This document shows positions 1-13,008 of a stretch of 64,000 nucleotides of DNA, one piece after another (position 1 is the first letter of the stretch; each line of letters opens with the position of its first letter). The DNA lies in assembly GCF_900046455.1 (NCBI RefSeq), contig NZ_FCOT01000012.1, forward strand, positions 1 through 64,000. The letters run 5' to 3'. The DNA is from Cellulomonas timonensis (GTDB taxonomy: Bacteria > Actinomycetota > Actinomycetes > Actinomycetales > Cellulomonadaceae). The notes under the pieces were generated by a model. It ran no database searches and was not told the DNA's origin. It saw only the letters and a list, made by a program, of their open reading frames with translations. Made by a program: the position numbers and the translations under genes.

Positions 1-35
1 CAGAAAGAGCCACCCCATAGGGGTGGCTCTTTCTG
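1..35 (-). terminator. rRNA operon terminator hairpin
   Basis: A perfect 16-bp inverted repeat with a 3-nt loop (arms 1-16 and 20-35) lies 6 bp beyond the 3' end of the 5S gene on the minus strand. The arm ends in TCTTTCTG rather than a clean U-tract. Position and stem strength fit an intrinsic terminator for the rRNA operon; it could also act on transcripts arriving from the other side. Confidence 0.8.
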
Positions 36-41
36 AATGAT

Positions 42-160
42 GTTCCGGCGGCGACCTACTCTCCCACACCCTGGCGAGTGCAGTACCATCGGCGCAGAGG
101 GGCTTAGCTTCCGGGTTCGGAATGGGACCGGGCGTTTCCCCCTCGCTATGACCGCCGTAA
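42..160 (-). rRNA. rrf: 5S ribosomal RNA
   Basis: On the minus strand the sequence begins TTACGGCGGTCATAGC and ends GGTCGCCGCCGGAAC, the complementary ends that close helix I of actinobacterial 5S rRNA; the length is about 119 nt. It is the last gene of the 16S-23S-5S operon, about 80 bp after 23S, and is followed by a terminator hairpin. Ends are good to a few bases. Confidence 0.95.
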
Positions 161-239
161 CTCTATGGAGATATGAATCTCGGGATGATTCCCGTTCGTA
201 TCTCGGGAACCGCACAGTGGACGCGTAGCAATGTAGTGT

Positions 240-5278
<5,039 letters not shown>

Positions 5279-5560
5279 GATGTCTCATGGCACCCTGCCA
5301 CCGAAGCGGCAAGGAAACCGACACACGAAACAGCCCCACTCGAAAGCAGGACCAGTTAATTCGGCTGATTCGAGCATGCCACCCACGGGGTGGACGACAC
5401 ACTCAGTCAACCAAGACTCACCAACCAGCAACCCCCCACCGAAAAGCGGGGAACCACCAGACGATGAACCATCTTGGCATCGACTACTTGGCACACTGTT
5501 GAGTTCTCAAGGAACAGACGCGCATCCTGCAGGCCTCGCAACCTGCCCGGAGGCAACCGT
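5279..5560 (-). other. rRNA operon leader with conserved processing/antitermination segment
   Basis: The transcribed leader between the proximal promoter and 16S. At 5492-5510 the minus strand reads TTGAGAACTCAACAGTGTG, a segment widely conserved in actinobacterial rRNA leaders and associated with antitermination or RNase III processing. A related segment recurs in the 16S-23S spacer (3381-3399). No protein-coding gene is supported here. Confidence 0.65.
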
Positions 5561-5563
5561 TCT

Positions 5564-5592
5564 AACCTACCGGAGATGCTTCCCTCAGTCAA
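5564..5592 (-). promoter_or_regulatory. rRNA promoter, proximal
   Basis: Minus strand: -35 TTGACT (5587-5592), 17-bp spacer, -10 TAGGTT (5564-5569), followed by the segment GAACGGTTGCCTCCG. The spacer starts GAGGGAAGC, as in the middle promoter, so the two look like duplicated promoter modules. Confidence 0.75.
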
Positions 5593-5756
5593 GTCCCTCA
5601 TTCGAGGCACCGAACTGGAGGAGCTCCTCCGTTCCCAGCGCGACACTCTCACAGCGGCGAGACCGCTGCGATCGTGGTGTGTGGGTGGCTGCTCCGGCGA
5701 TCGGCCGCCGAGGTCCTTCCCTCGGTGTCCGCTGCTCGCTCGGAGGCAACCGTTCA

Positions 5757-5785
5757 AACTTAGCCGAGCCGCTTCCCTCCGTCAA
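5757..5785 (-). promoter_or_regulatory. rRNA promoter, middle
   Basis: Minus strand: -35 TTGACG (5780-5785), 17-bp spacer, -10 TAAGTT (5757-5762), followed by GAACGGTTGCCTCCG, identical to the segment after the proximal promoter. This is the best -10/-35 pair in the region. Confidence 0.78.
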
Positions 5786-5954
5786 ACCCGCCGCTTCCGG
5801 CTGATCCTCGGGGTGAGACCGCGTCTCTGACCGGGCATCGTTCCGAGACCACGACATGGTCGCGATCTCGATGACACCTGGGTGGCCGCTCCGCGGGACC
5901 GGCCTCCGAGGATCTCTCCTCGTGTCCGTTCCTCCCTGCCGGGCGACATCCAGA

Positions 5955-5984
5955 ACATTACGAGTGGGTCGCGCCGAGCGTCAA
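5955..5984 (-). promoter_or_regulatory. rRNA promoter, distal
   Basis: Minus strand: -35 TTGACG (5979-5984), 18-bp spacer, -10 TAATGT (5955-5960). It does not share the downstream GAACGGTTGCCTCCG segment of the other two promoters. Between this promoter and the next gene (6120) the only other element seen is a terminator hairpin. Confidence 0.6.
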
Positions 5985-6046
5985 GCGAGCAAGCCGTGAT
6001 CTGAGTCACGGGCGCATCCAGGTCGTTGAGCAGCCGGAACGTCGAA

Positions 6047-6086
6047 GGGCCGGCGCTGGACGCGTAGATCGCGCGGGCGCCGGCCC
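6047..6086 (-). terminator. terminator-like hairpin after the 6120-7067 gene
   Basis: Arms GGGCCGGCGC (6047-6056) and GCGCCGGCCC (6077-6086) form a perfect 10-bp GC stem with a 20-nt loop, 34 bp past the stop codon of the minus-strand gene. No U-tract follows, as is often the case in high-GC Actinobacteria. Confidence 0.5.
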
Positions 6087-6119
6087 CTCCACCACGTCGG
6101 CCCGCACAGGGCCGCGCGC

Positions 6120-7067
6120 TCAGTACAACGCGTTCGCGAGCGCTCGCCGGGCCGCCACCACCCGGGGGTCGTCCCCGCCGGCGACCTCGAACAGGTCGAC
6201 GAGTCGCTGCCGCACGGCCTCGCGCTCGTCGCCCGCGGTGACCCGGACGACGTCGATCAGGCGCGCGAAGGCGTCCTCGACCTTCCCACCCAGCACATCG
6301 AGGTCGGCGACCAGGAGCTGGGCGGCGACATCGGACTGGTTCGCGGCAGCGGCGGCGCGGGCAGCGGCCAGGTCGGCGTCACGGGTCCGCTCGAGCAGGC
6401 CGACCTGGGCGAGGCCAGCCCGCGCCATGTCGTCGCGCGGGTTCTCCTGGAGCGCCTGCGTGTACGCCTCTTGGGCTGCAGCGAGGTCGTCGCGCTCGAT
6501 CGCGTCGAAGGCGGCCTGGTGCAGCGGGGGAAGCGGCGGCTCCTCCTCTTCGGCCGGCACGTCGGCCGGGGCGGCCTGGTCGGCCAGCGGCGCGACCCCG
6601 GTGATCCCGTTTGCCGCGGCGGCGGCGAGGACCTGGTCGAGCACCCCGCGGACCTGGTCCATCGGGAGGGCGCCCTGGAACAGCGGGAGCGGCTGACCGG
6701 CGAGCACCGCGACGACCATCGGCACCGACTGCGCCTGGAAGGCCTGTGCCACCTGCGGGTTGGCCTCGACATCGATGCGCGCGAGCAGGAACCTGCCGTC
6801 ATGCTCGGCGGCGAGGGCCCCCAGGTCGCGGGCCAGCGCCGTGCTCACCTCGCTCCACGCCGCCCAGAGCAGCACCACGACCGGGTATTGCGTCGAGGAC
6901 TGGACGAGCGCGGGGAAGCTGGCCTCGTCGACGTCCACCGTGTACGGACCCGGGGCGGGCGGGCCGCCCGGGGCGCCCGGCGGCGGCGTGGACGGGCGCG
7001 CGAGACCCGAGAGGTCGATCGCGCCCCGGACATCGAGGGGCGGCTGCTGGCTCGGCGGCTGGCTCAT
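6120..7067 (-). CDS. Thioredoxin-fold / TPR protein, CnoX (YbbN)-like
   Basis: 315 aa. After a Pro/Gly-rich N-terminus (1-38) comes a thioredoxin-like domain (about 42-150). At the active-site position it reads WAAWSEVS: both redox cysteines are absent, so it cannot be a disulfide oxidoreductase. Residues 180-315 form TPR-like helices ending DDPRVVAARRALANALY, the typical C-terminus of CnoX/YbbN. In E. coli CnoX is a chaperedoxin that holds clients for GroEL/DnaK; a chaperone or scaffold role here is inference. The start has a good RBS (AGGAGA). No signal peptide, so cytoplasmic. It lies 28 bp downstream of the lipoprotein gene and is probably cotranscribed with it. Confidence 0.85.
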   Translation of the reverse strand: MSQPPSQQPPLDVRGAIDLSGLARPSTPPPGAPGGPPAPGPYTVDVDEASFPALVQSSTQYPVVVLLWAAWSEVSTALARDLGALAAEHDGRFLLARIDVEANPQVAQAFQAQSVPMVVAVLAGQPLPLFQGALPMDQVRGVLDQVLAAAAANGITGVAPLADQAAPADVPAEEEEPPLPPLHQAAFDAIERDDLAAAQEAYTQALQENPRDDMARAGLAQVGLLERTRDADLAAARAAAAANQSDVAAQLLVADLDVLGGKVEDAFARLIDVVRVTAGDEREAVRQRLVDLFEVAGGDDPRVVAARRALANALY

Positions 7068-7095
7068 CGTCAGTTCTCCTGCGTGGGCGTGTGGC

Positions 7096-8094
7096 TCACT
7101 CGCCGGTGACGGCGGTGAGGGAGTGCTCGGCGGCGAGCACCTGGACCTGTGTCGTCACCGAGCCTGTGGGCGGCACGTAGAAGACGATGACGTCCGACCA
7201 CGTCCTGGAGAGATTGTTCCCGACACTGGCCTTGCCAGCCAACGCCACCTCGAACGGGTCGGTGAGCGTGAGACTCCCCCGCGTGATCGCCAGGGTCGTC
7301 ACCGTGCTCATCTCGGCCACCACGAGCGCTCCCCCGTCGGCCGTGGACAGCGCGATGACATCGCCCACCGGGGTGTACGTCTCGGTGGCCGTGCCGACGG
7401 CCTCCACGCTCGCCTGCGACTCCGCGCGCCGACCCTCGATCGTCGTGCGGAAGAAGTCCGAGGCGAACGTCGCGGCATGCGGCGACGCGTCACCGTTCGT
7501 CAGCACGTCGACATACTGCGCGACCAGGTCTGCCGGCTTCACGACGAGCGTCTCGTCGTCGAGCGCCACCGGGTTGCTGCCGATCTCGATGTCTGCCGTG
7601 CGCGGCATCTGCACGCCGCCGCCCAACCGCGCCCAGCCCCACAACTTGTAGGGCTCGCGAGGCGACGCCTGCTGCAGCACCAGGATGCGCGGCGCCTGCA
7701 GGTCCTCGGGCTGCTCCGTCACGACGAGCTGGGTGCGCGGCCACGTGGTGGTGTCCGGCACGATGCTCGACTGCGCCGCGACGGGCAGCACGGTGGGCAA
7801 CTTGGCCCCCGCGGTCGCGGTGGCCCGGACGTACTCAGCCGTGCGGGCGGCCAGCGCCGGTCCCGTGACCCGCTCGGCGAGCAGGGCCGGGTCGAGCGCG
7901 GCGTCCGCCTCGGCCAAGACCTCGCCCAGACGAGTGAGGACATTCTCGGACTGCGCGGCGGTCAGCACCGGAGGCGCCACGGCCTGGGCCGCCTCCGGCT
8001 GCGGCTGCGGGAGCGGGCTCGAGCACGCCCCCAGGGCGAGGCAGCCCGCGAGGACCACGGCCCCGGCGCGGGCGCGGCGGATCCGGGAGGTCAT
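7096..8094 (-). CDS. Putative lipoprotein of unknown function
   Basis: 332 aa. The N-terminus MTSRIRRARAG, a hydrophobic stretch and the lipobox LALGAC (Cys about 24) mark an exported lipid-anchored protein. The mature part is mixed alpha/beta without cysteines in the visible core; I recognise no named domain. The start codon overlaps the stop of the upstream membrane-protein gene by 4 bp (ATGA), so the two are translationally coupled and probably act together at the membrane. Function unknown. Confidence 0.8.
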   Translation of the reverse strand: MTSRIRRARAGAVVLAGCLALGACSSPLPQPQPEAAQAVAPPVLTAAQSENVLTRLGEVLAEADAALDPALLAERVTGPALAARTAEYVRATATAGAKLPTVLPVAAQSSIVPDTTTWPRTQLVVTEQPEDLQAPRILVLQQASPREPYKLWGWARLGGGVQMPRTADIEIGSNPVALDDETLVVKPADLVAQYVDVLTNGDASPHAATFASDFFRTTIEGRRAESQASVEAVGTATETYTPVGDVIALSTADGGALVVAEMSTVTTLAITRGSLTLTDPFEVALAGKASVGNNLSRTWSDVIVFYVPPTGSVTTQVQVLAAEHSLTAVTGE

Positions 8095-10067
8095 CTGTGC
8101 TCACTCTCCTCCGGGTCGCGGCCCGGCTCGTCGTCGGCGGGGGTGATGCCCCCGGGGATGCCCCAGGCCCGGCGCCAGGCGTCGCCCCGGGGCGCGGCGC
8201 CCTCGGGGTCGCCGACGTGGGACCAGCTGGGCTGGGCGGCGGACGGGGTCGAGCCGGCCGGGCCACCGGGGCCGCGGGTGTCGGCGGCGTCGGGACGGCT
8301 GCCCGTCGGGGGCACGGCGCCCCAGGCGGGTCCGGCGGACACGCCCCGCGGCTCGGCTGCCGGCCGGGGGCCGTCGACTCCTGCCCGACGGAGCTCGGCG
8401 CGCGACAGCGGGCGGGTCGTCCCGCCGGGCTGGCCCGGCTCCGAGGGCTCGGGCACCGGCGACGAGGGCCGGGCGCCGCGGGAGACCCAACGGCTGCCCA
8501 GCGTCGGCATCTCGCGTCGACGGCGCGGGTCGGGCGTGGCGTCGTCCAGGGCGGACGGGCTCCCGGCAGGGACGTCAGGGCCTGCCGGCCGCGCGGACGG
8601 GGCCGCCGCCCCGCTCACATGGGAAGGCAGCGGCACGGCCGCCGCGGCAGGAGCCTCGTCGGCCGGGCGGCCGAGCAGCCACGACGGCCGACGCGACGCG
8701 GGCCGGTCGTCCGAAGCAGCGGTGGGTGACGGCGCAGCGGGTGACGGCGCGGCGGGTGACGCTGGTGAGGGCGTGGCCGCCGACGGCGCCGGGCTCTGCG
8801 CGCGATGGCCTGTGGTAGTCGCATCGGCGCGATCGGGCCCACGCCGAGAGAGCCACGACGGTGTCGCGGGGCCGGGCACGTGGGCTGGGCCGGGCCCCGT
8901 GGGATTCGCGTCGAGGCGGCCCGCTGGAGCCTGACCGTCGTGGCCGGCGGAAGCGGGGCGTGCAGGTCCCGCCGAGGTCGCGCCGGCGACGGATGCGGCG
9001 TCGGCGGGCGCGCCGGATGTCGCGCGCGCGGGGGTCGCAGCCGGAGAGCTGGGCGCCGACGGGGCCGATATGGGCGACCTGTCGGACGTCGGGGCCTCCG
9101 CGGCAGTGGAGTCGGCGTCATGAGCGCGGTCGGCGCCCTGGCGGCTGGGAGCCGCTGCGGCGCCAGCGGAGCTGAGCTCGCGGAGCTGTCGCCGCGTGAG
9201 CCCGGCGGTGGATCCGCGCGAGCCCACGGTGCCCGTGATGGCGGGGATGGCGCCGGTCAAGACGGGGTGCCACTCGGGCTCGGCCTGGCCGCGGCGGGCG
9301 CGCCGCCACTGCCGCACGCCAAGGAAGAGGCCAGCGGCGATCAGGAGGCCGCCGACGACCAGTGCCGGCACGAGCCACGGCGTGGTCACGGCGCGCGGCC
9401 ACGACAGCGTCAGGGTGGGGGCGTCAGAGCCGACGCTCGCCACGAGCAGGCTCCAGCGCCCCGGCTGGTCCTCCCAGGTGAGCGTGGCCGTGCCGTTCCC
9501 CGTCGCCTCCGCCACCCACAGGTCGGAGCCACGGGGGTCGGCGGCCGTCACGGCCTCGTCGGCGCCCTCGGCCGCGGCGTCGCCCTCGGGCACAGCGCCG
9601 TCCTCGGGCACGGCGCCGTCTTCGGTCGCGCCGTCTTCAGGCGCGGTGCTCTCCTCAGGCGCGGTGCTCTCCTCAGGCGCGGTGCTCTCCTCAGGCGCGG
9701 TGCCCTCGTCAGTCGCCGTGTCATCGGCGGCGCCCGTGCCTGCCACGTCCTCAGTGCGGAGCTGGTCCCAGCTGGACAGGCCGGTGACGCGCACGTGCGC
9801 GTCTTCCCCCACCCAGCCCGACACATCGGTGTCGCGGCCGACGGCGATGGCCACCGGCGTGTCGCCCGGGGCCTCGACCGTCACGGTGACCGGATCCGCA
9901 AGATCGAGCACGCCGGGGTCGGCCACGAGCAGATGGGCGTCCCCCTGGGGGGTGGCCGAGGCCACGAGCACGTCGTCGCCCCGCCACACCGTCGCGGACG
10001 CGACGCCGAGGCCGATGACGAGCAGGCCGAGGGCGCTGAGAATGGCGGCAGTAAGTCGATGGAGCAC
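8091..10067 (-). CDS. Membrane protein with extracytoplasmic domain and long Ala/Pro-rich cytoplasmic tail
   Basis: 658 aa. A hydrophobic N-terminal segment (about 5-27) is followed by an extracytoplasmic region with an acidic repeat of APEEST units (about 120-145), a beta-rich stretch, a second membrane span (about 224-246, followed by RQWRRARR) and then about 400 residues of Ala/Pro/Ser-rich, probably disordered sequence. The short arginine cluster after the second span puts the tail in the cytoplasm. It is coupled by a 4-bp overlap to the downstream lipoprotein gene. No family recognised. It is transcribed divergently from the coiled-coil gene at 10281. Confidence 0.75.
   Translation of the reverse strand: MLHRLTAAILSALGLLVIGLGVASATVWRGDDVLVASATPQGDAHLLVADPGVLDLADPVTVTVEAPGDTPVAIAVGRDTDVSGWVGEDAHVRVTGLSSWDQLRTEDVAGTGAADDTATDEGTAPEESTAPEESTAPEESTAPEDGATEDGAVPEDGAVPEGDAAAEGADEAVTAADPRGSDLWVAEATGNGTATLTWEDQPGRWSLLVASVGSDAPTLTLSWPRAVTTPWLVPALVVGGLLIAAGLFLGVRQWRRARRGQAEPEWHPVLTGAIPAITGTVGSRGSTAGLTRRQLRELSSAGAAAAPSRQGADRAHDADSTAAEAPTSDRSPISAPSAPSSPAATPARATSGAPADAASVAGATSAGPARPASAGHDGQAPAGRLDANPTGPGPAHVPGPATPSWLSRRGPDRADATTTGHRAQSPAPSAATPSPASPAAPSPAAPSPTAASDDRPASRRPSWLLGRPADEAPAAAAVPLPSHVSGAAAPSARPAGPDVPAGSPSALDDATPDPRRRREMPTLGSRWVSRGARPSSPVPEPSEPGQPGGTTRPLSRAELRRAGVDGPRPAAEPRGVSAGPAWGAVPPTGSRPDAADTRGPGGPAGSTPSAAQPSWSHVGDPEGAAPRGDAWRRAWGIPGGITPADDEPGRDPEESEHR
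9637..9708 (-). repeat. 18-bp tandem repeat, 4 copies, encoding APEEST
   Basis: Four head-to-tail copies of an 18-bp unit at 9637-9654, 9655-9672, 9673-9690 and 9691-9708; the first three are identical and the last differs at two bases. They sit in frame in the 658-aa membrane protein, so copy-number change would lengthen or shorten its extracytoplasmic acidic stretch without a frameshift. Confidence 0.9.
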
Positions 10068-10280
10068 GCAGGATCCTCCCGAACGTCGACCGCCAGGGTA
10101 GACGAGGGCGCTGGATGCTTCCGGACGAACCCGTCACCCCCGGAACCGGCTCGCCGCCCGGCGATGTGGAGGACTCCCCCGTAACCGGCCAGTATCCTGG
10201 CGCCGGACTACCGGCCGACCGTGCCGAGCCTTGATCGAGGCCGTCCCGGACCGGCGCTCAAGCGCCCAGGAGGATCCCCC

Positions 10281-12521
10281 GTGGCAGAGGACCGTTCACC
10301 CTTCCCCGTCGTCAACTTCCGTGGCTACGAACGAGCCCCGGTCGATGCCCGGATCGAGGCGCTGGAGAAGGCGTTGGCGGACGCTCGCGCGCAGGTCGAG
10401 TCATTGGACTCCCGCACCATGCAGGTCGCCGGGGAGCTCTCGGAGGCGCACCGCCAGCTCCGTGAGGCGGAGCGTCCCACCTACTCCGGCCTGGGCTCGC
10501 GCATCGAGCACCTGCTGCGCTCGGCCGAGGAGCAGTCCTCCGACGTGGTCCAGCAGGCCAACGCGCAGGCCTCGGACGCCCTGGCGCGGGCCAAGCTCGC
10601 CGCGGGCCAGCTCCGCGCCCGTGCCGAGAACGAGGTCGCCGAGCTGCTCGGGACGGCCCGCCGGGAGGCGGAGGAGGTCCGCAGCACCGCCAACGCCGAG
10701 GCGGAGAGCGCGCTCGCCGCCGCCCAGCGCCGCGCCGAGGAGCTCGTCGGCTCCGCCGAGCGCGAGGCCGCGCGCATCCAGAGCGCGATCACCACCGAGG
10801 AGAGCGAGCGCCGGAGCACGCTCGAGCGCGAGCTCGGGACGTTGCGGGCCACCGTCGAGCGCGAGGCCACCGAGCTGCGCATCTCCACCGAGCGCGCCGC
10901 CACCGAGCTGCGCACCCGCACCGAGGCCGAGACGAGCGCCGAGCGCGCCGAGGCCGAGCGGTACGCCCAGGACCTGCGGCAGGGGGCCGAGGCCGACACC
11001 ACAGCGCTGCGGCAGCGCGCGGACGCCGAGATCGCCGCGATGCGCGCCGACGCCGAGCGGTTCGCGGCGATGCAGCGCTCGGTCGCCGCCACCGAGGTCG
11101 CCGAGGCGCGCCAGGCCATCGCCGCCGAGGTCACGTCGCTGCGCGCCGAGGCGCACGAGTACGCCGACAACGTCCGCTCCAAGGCCGAGCGCGAGACCGC
11201 CGCCCTGGAGCAGCGCGTCGCCGCCGAGGTCACCGCGCTGCGCGCCGAGGCCGAGCAGTACGCCGGCTACGTGCGGGCCAGCGCCGAGCGGGAGACTGGC
11301 GAGCTGCGCGCCGCGACGGCCGACGAGGTCGCCGCCGCCCGGTCGGAGGCCGAGCAGTCCATCACCTCGATGCGCCTGGAGGCCGAGCACTACTCGGTGG
11401 AGGTCCGCGCCCAGGCCGAGCGGGAGACCGCCGAGCTGCGCGAGCGTGCCGAGCACGAGACGCAGCACCTGCGCGCCGCCGCCGAGCGCGAGACCACCGA
11501 GCTGCGGGACACCGCGCAGCGCGAGGTCGCGGAGCTGCGCGAGCAGGCCGAGCGGGAGACCGCCGAGCTGCGCGAGAGCACCCGTGTCGAGGTGGAGCGC
11601 CAGCTCACCGAGACGCACCGCACTGTCGCCGAGATGACGGCGACGGCCAAGGCCAGCGCCGACGCGCTGGTCCGGCAGACGGAGGAGGCGCTGACCGACG
11701 CCGAGCTGTCCATCGCGGCACGCCGCGAGGCAGCCGAGCGCGCCGACGCCGAGCGGCACGAGGCGGCGCGCCGGGAGACCGAGCGCCTGGTCGGGGACGC
11801 CGAGGCGCACGCCAGCGAGGCCGAGCAGCGCGTGGCGAAGGCGCTCCAGCAGGCGGAGAAGGTCCGCACCGACTCCGAGGCCCACGCGAAGGAGCTGCTC
11901 AGCAACGCGCGCCGCAACGCGGACCGCGTGGTCGCCGAGGCGCGTGAGCACGCCGAGAAGCAGCTCACCGAGGCGATGACGGAGGCCGAGCGCGAGCGCA
12001 CGTCGGCCCAGCGCCAGGTCGAGGACCTCAACCGCCAGCGCGAGTCGATCACGTCCTACCTGGACGAGCTGCGGAACCTGCTGGGGAACGACCCCGTCCC
12101 CACTCGTCAGACCCTGGAGCAGGCCGAGAAGGCCGAGGCCCAGTTCGCCGCGGCGCAGAGTGACCGCCCCGCCGCGACGCGGACCGAGCAGCCCACCCCG
12201 CCCGCGAGCACGGGGACGCTGCGGTCCGTGCGCCCCGTGGGCAAGGTGCGTCCGGCGCCCGTCTCGGCGGCCTCGACGGCGTCCCAGCCCGCAGTCGCCC
12301 AGCCTGCAGTGGCTCGCGACGCGAAGCCGGCGGGCAAGGCCTCGGACAACGGCACGCGGAAGGCGGCCGACAAGCCGTCTGACAGCGCCAAGCCTGCCGA
12401 CAGCGCGAAGACTGCTGGTGGCGCCAAGTCCATGCCGGCAGAGAGCAGCAAGCCGGCAGAGAGCAGCAAGCCGGCTGAGAGCAGCAAGGCCGCGGACGGC
12501 GCCAAGCCCTCGGACGGCTGA
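10281..12521 (+). CDS. Long hendecad coiled-coil protein, DivIVA/Scy-like
   Basis: 746 aa from GTG at 10281, chosen because AGGAGG lies 7 nt upstream; an in-frame ATG at 10221 lacks an RBS. The N-terminus (FPVVNFRGYERAPVDARI) resembles the DivIVA/Wag31 lipid-binding start, which targets polar membrane. Residues about 35-610 are almost pure coiled coil built on 11-residue units such as ERETAELRERA, with a 33-residue higher-order repeat around 11120-11450. A disordered tail (about 640-746) contains PAESSK repeats. By analogy with Streptomyces Scy/FilP it may be a polar cytoskeletal scaffold; that role is inference. It is followed 26 bp later by a small gene. Confidence 0.8.
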   Translation: MAEDRSPFPVVNFRGYERAPVDARIEALEKALADARAQVESLDSRTMQVAGELSEAHRQLREAERPTYSGLGSRIEHLLRSAEEQSSDVVQQANAQASDALARAKLAAGQLRARAENEVAELLGTARREAEEVRSTANAEAESALAAAQRRAEELVGSAEREAARIQSAITTEESERRSTLERELGTLRATVEREATELRISTERAATELRTRTEAETSAERAEAERYAQDLRQGAEADTTALRQRADAEIAAMRADAERFAAMQRSVAATEVAEARQAIAAEVTSLRAEAHEYADNVRSKAERETAALEQRVAAEVTALRAEAEQYAGYVRASAERETGELRAATADEVAAARSEAEQSITSMRLEAEHYSVEVRAQAERETAELRERAEHETQHLRAAAERETTELRDTAQREVAELREQAERETAELRESTRVEVERQLTETHRTVAEMTATAKASADALVRQTEEALTDAELSIAARREAAERADAERHEAARRETERLVGDAEAHASEAEQRVAKALQQAEKVRTDSEAHAKELLSNARRNADRVVAEAREHAEKQLTEAMTEAERERTSAQRQVEDLNRQRESITSYLDELRNLLGNDPVPTRQTLEQAEKAEAQFAAAQSDRPAATRTEQPTPPASTGTLRSVRPVGKVRPAPVSAASTASQPAVAQPAVARDAKPAGKASDNGTRKAADKPSDSAKPADSAKTAGGAKSMPAESSKPAESSKPAESSKAADGAKPSDG
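12435..12488 (+). repeat. 18-bp tandem repeat, 3 copies, in the coiled-coil gene tail
   Basis: Units at 12435-12452, 12453-12470 and 12471-12488 (CCGGCAGAGAGCAGCAAG, the last with one change) encode PAESSK near the C-terminus of the hendecad coiled-coil protein. Confidence 0.9.
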
Positions 12522-12547
12522 TCCCGGCACGGCGAGGAGGTCCACGG

Positions 12548-12979
12548 ATGAGCACTCCGGACGCGGCGAGCTGGCGTGAGCAGCGCAGCGAGGCCGCCGC
12601 AGTGCATGCCGAGGCGCTCGAGCGGCGCCGGGTGGCCGAGTCCGACCGTGCCCGCACGCTGATCGCCGCGTTCGTGCGCCAGGCGCGCGAACGCGGCGTC
12701 GAGCCGGCGCCGCTGCGTGCCCGCAGCTATGACGGGCGCCACCGGTACCGCACCCACCTGCGCGGGTGGTACTTGCGCCGGGACGAGAGCGTCGCCGTCG
12801 GCGTCGACGGCGAGTTCTACGTGCTGAGCGTCCCGGCGTCGCTGCAGGCGGCACTGCGCGGCGCGTCGGTGCCGCCGCGGGACCCGCCGCTGGTGATCGG
12901 CGCGGGCGGCAAGGACGGCGAGTCGCTCGCCCTGCCGATCGCGCTGGCCCGCGCGCTGGGCGACGGCCCGGGTCGCTGA
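12548..12979 (+). CDS. Conserved hypothetical protein, basic N-terminus
   Basis: 143 aa. The start is well supported by GAGGAGG 8 nt upstream. The first half is helical and charged (residues 8-60). The second half contains HLRGWYLRRDESVAVGVDGEFYVL, a short beta segment rich in aromatic residues, and a Gly-rich stretch near 115-125. No catalytic motif recognised. It lies 26 bp after the coiled-coil gene in the same direction and could be cotranscribed with it; it converges with the hydrolase gene at 13009. Confidence 0.75.
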   Translation: MSTPDAASWREQRSEAAAVHAEALERRRVAESDRARTLIAAFVRQARERGVEPAPLRARSYDGRHRYRTHLRGWYLRRDESVAVGVDGEFYVLSVPASLQAALRGASVPPRDPPLVIGAGGKDGESLALPIALARALGDGPGR

Positions 12980-13008
12980 GCGTCAGCCGAGGTGTCGGGC
13001 GGGCAGGA

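Noticed and set aside
6760-8934. Plus-strand open frame of 724 codons antisense to the CnoX-like and lipoprotein genes
   Set aside because: It lacks an RBS and any domain, and covers two genes with good starts, a lipobox and coupled overlaps on the minus strand.
10401-12854. Minus-strand open frame of 817 codons opposite the coiled-coil gene
   Set aside because: Its Leu/Gly/Arg-rich repeat is the mirror of the hendecad repeat on the plus strand, and the plus-strand gene has an AGGAGG RBS and a sensible N-terminus.
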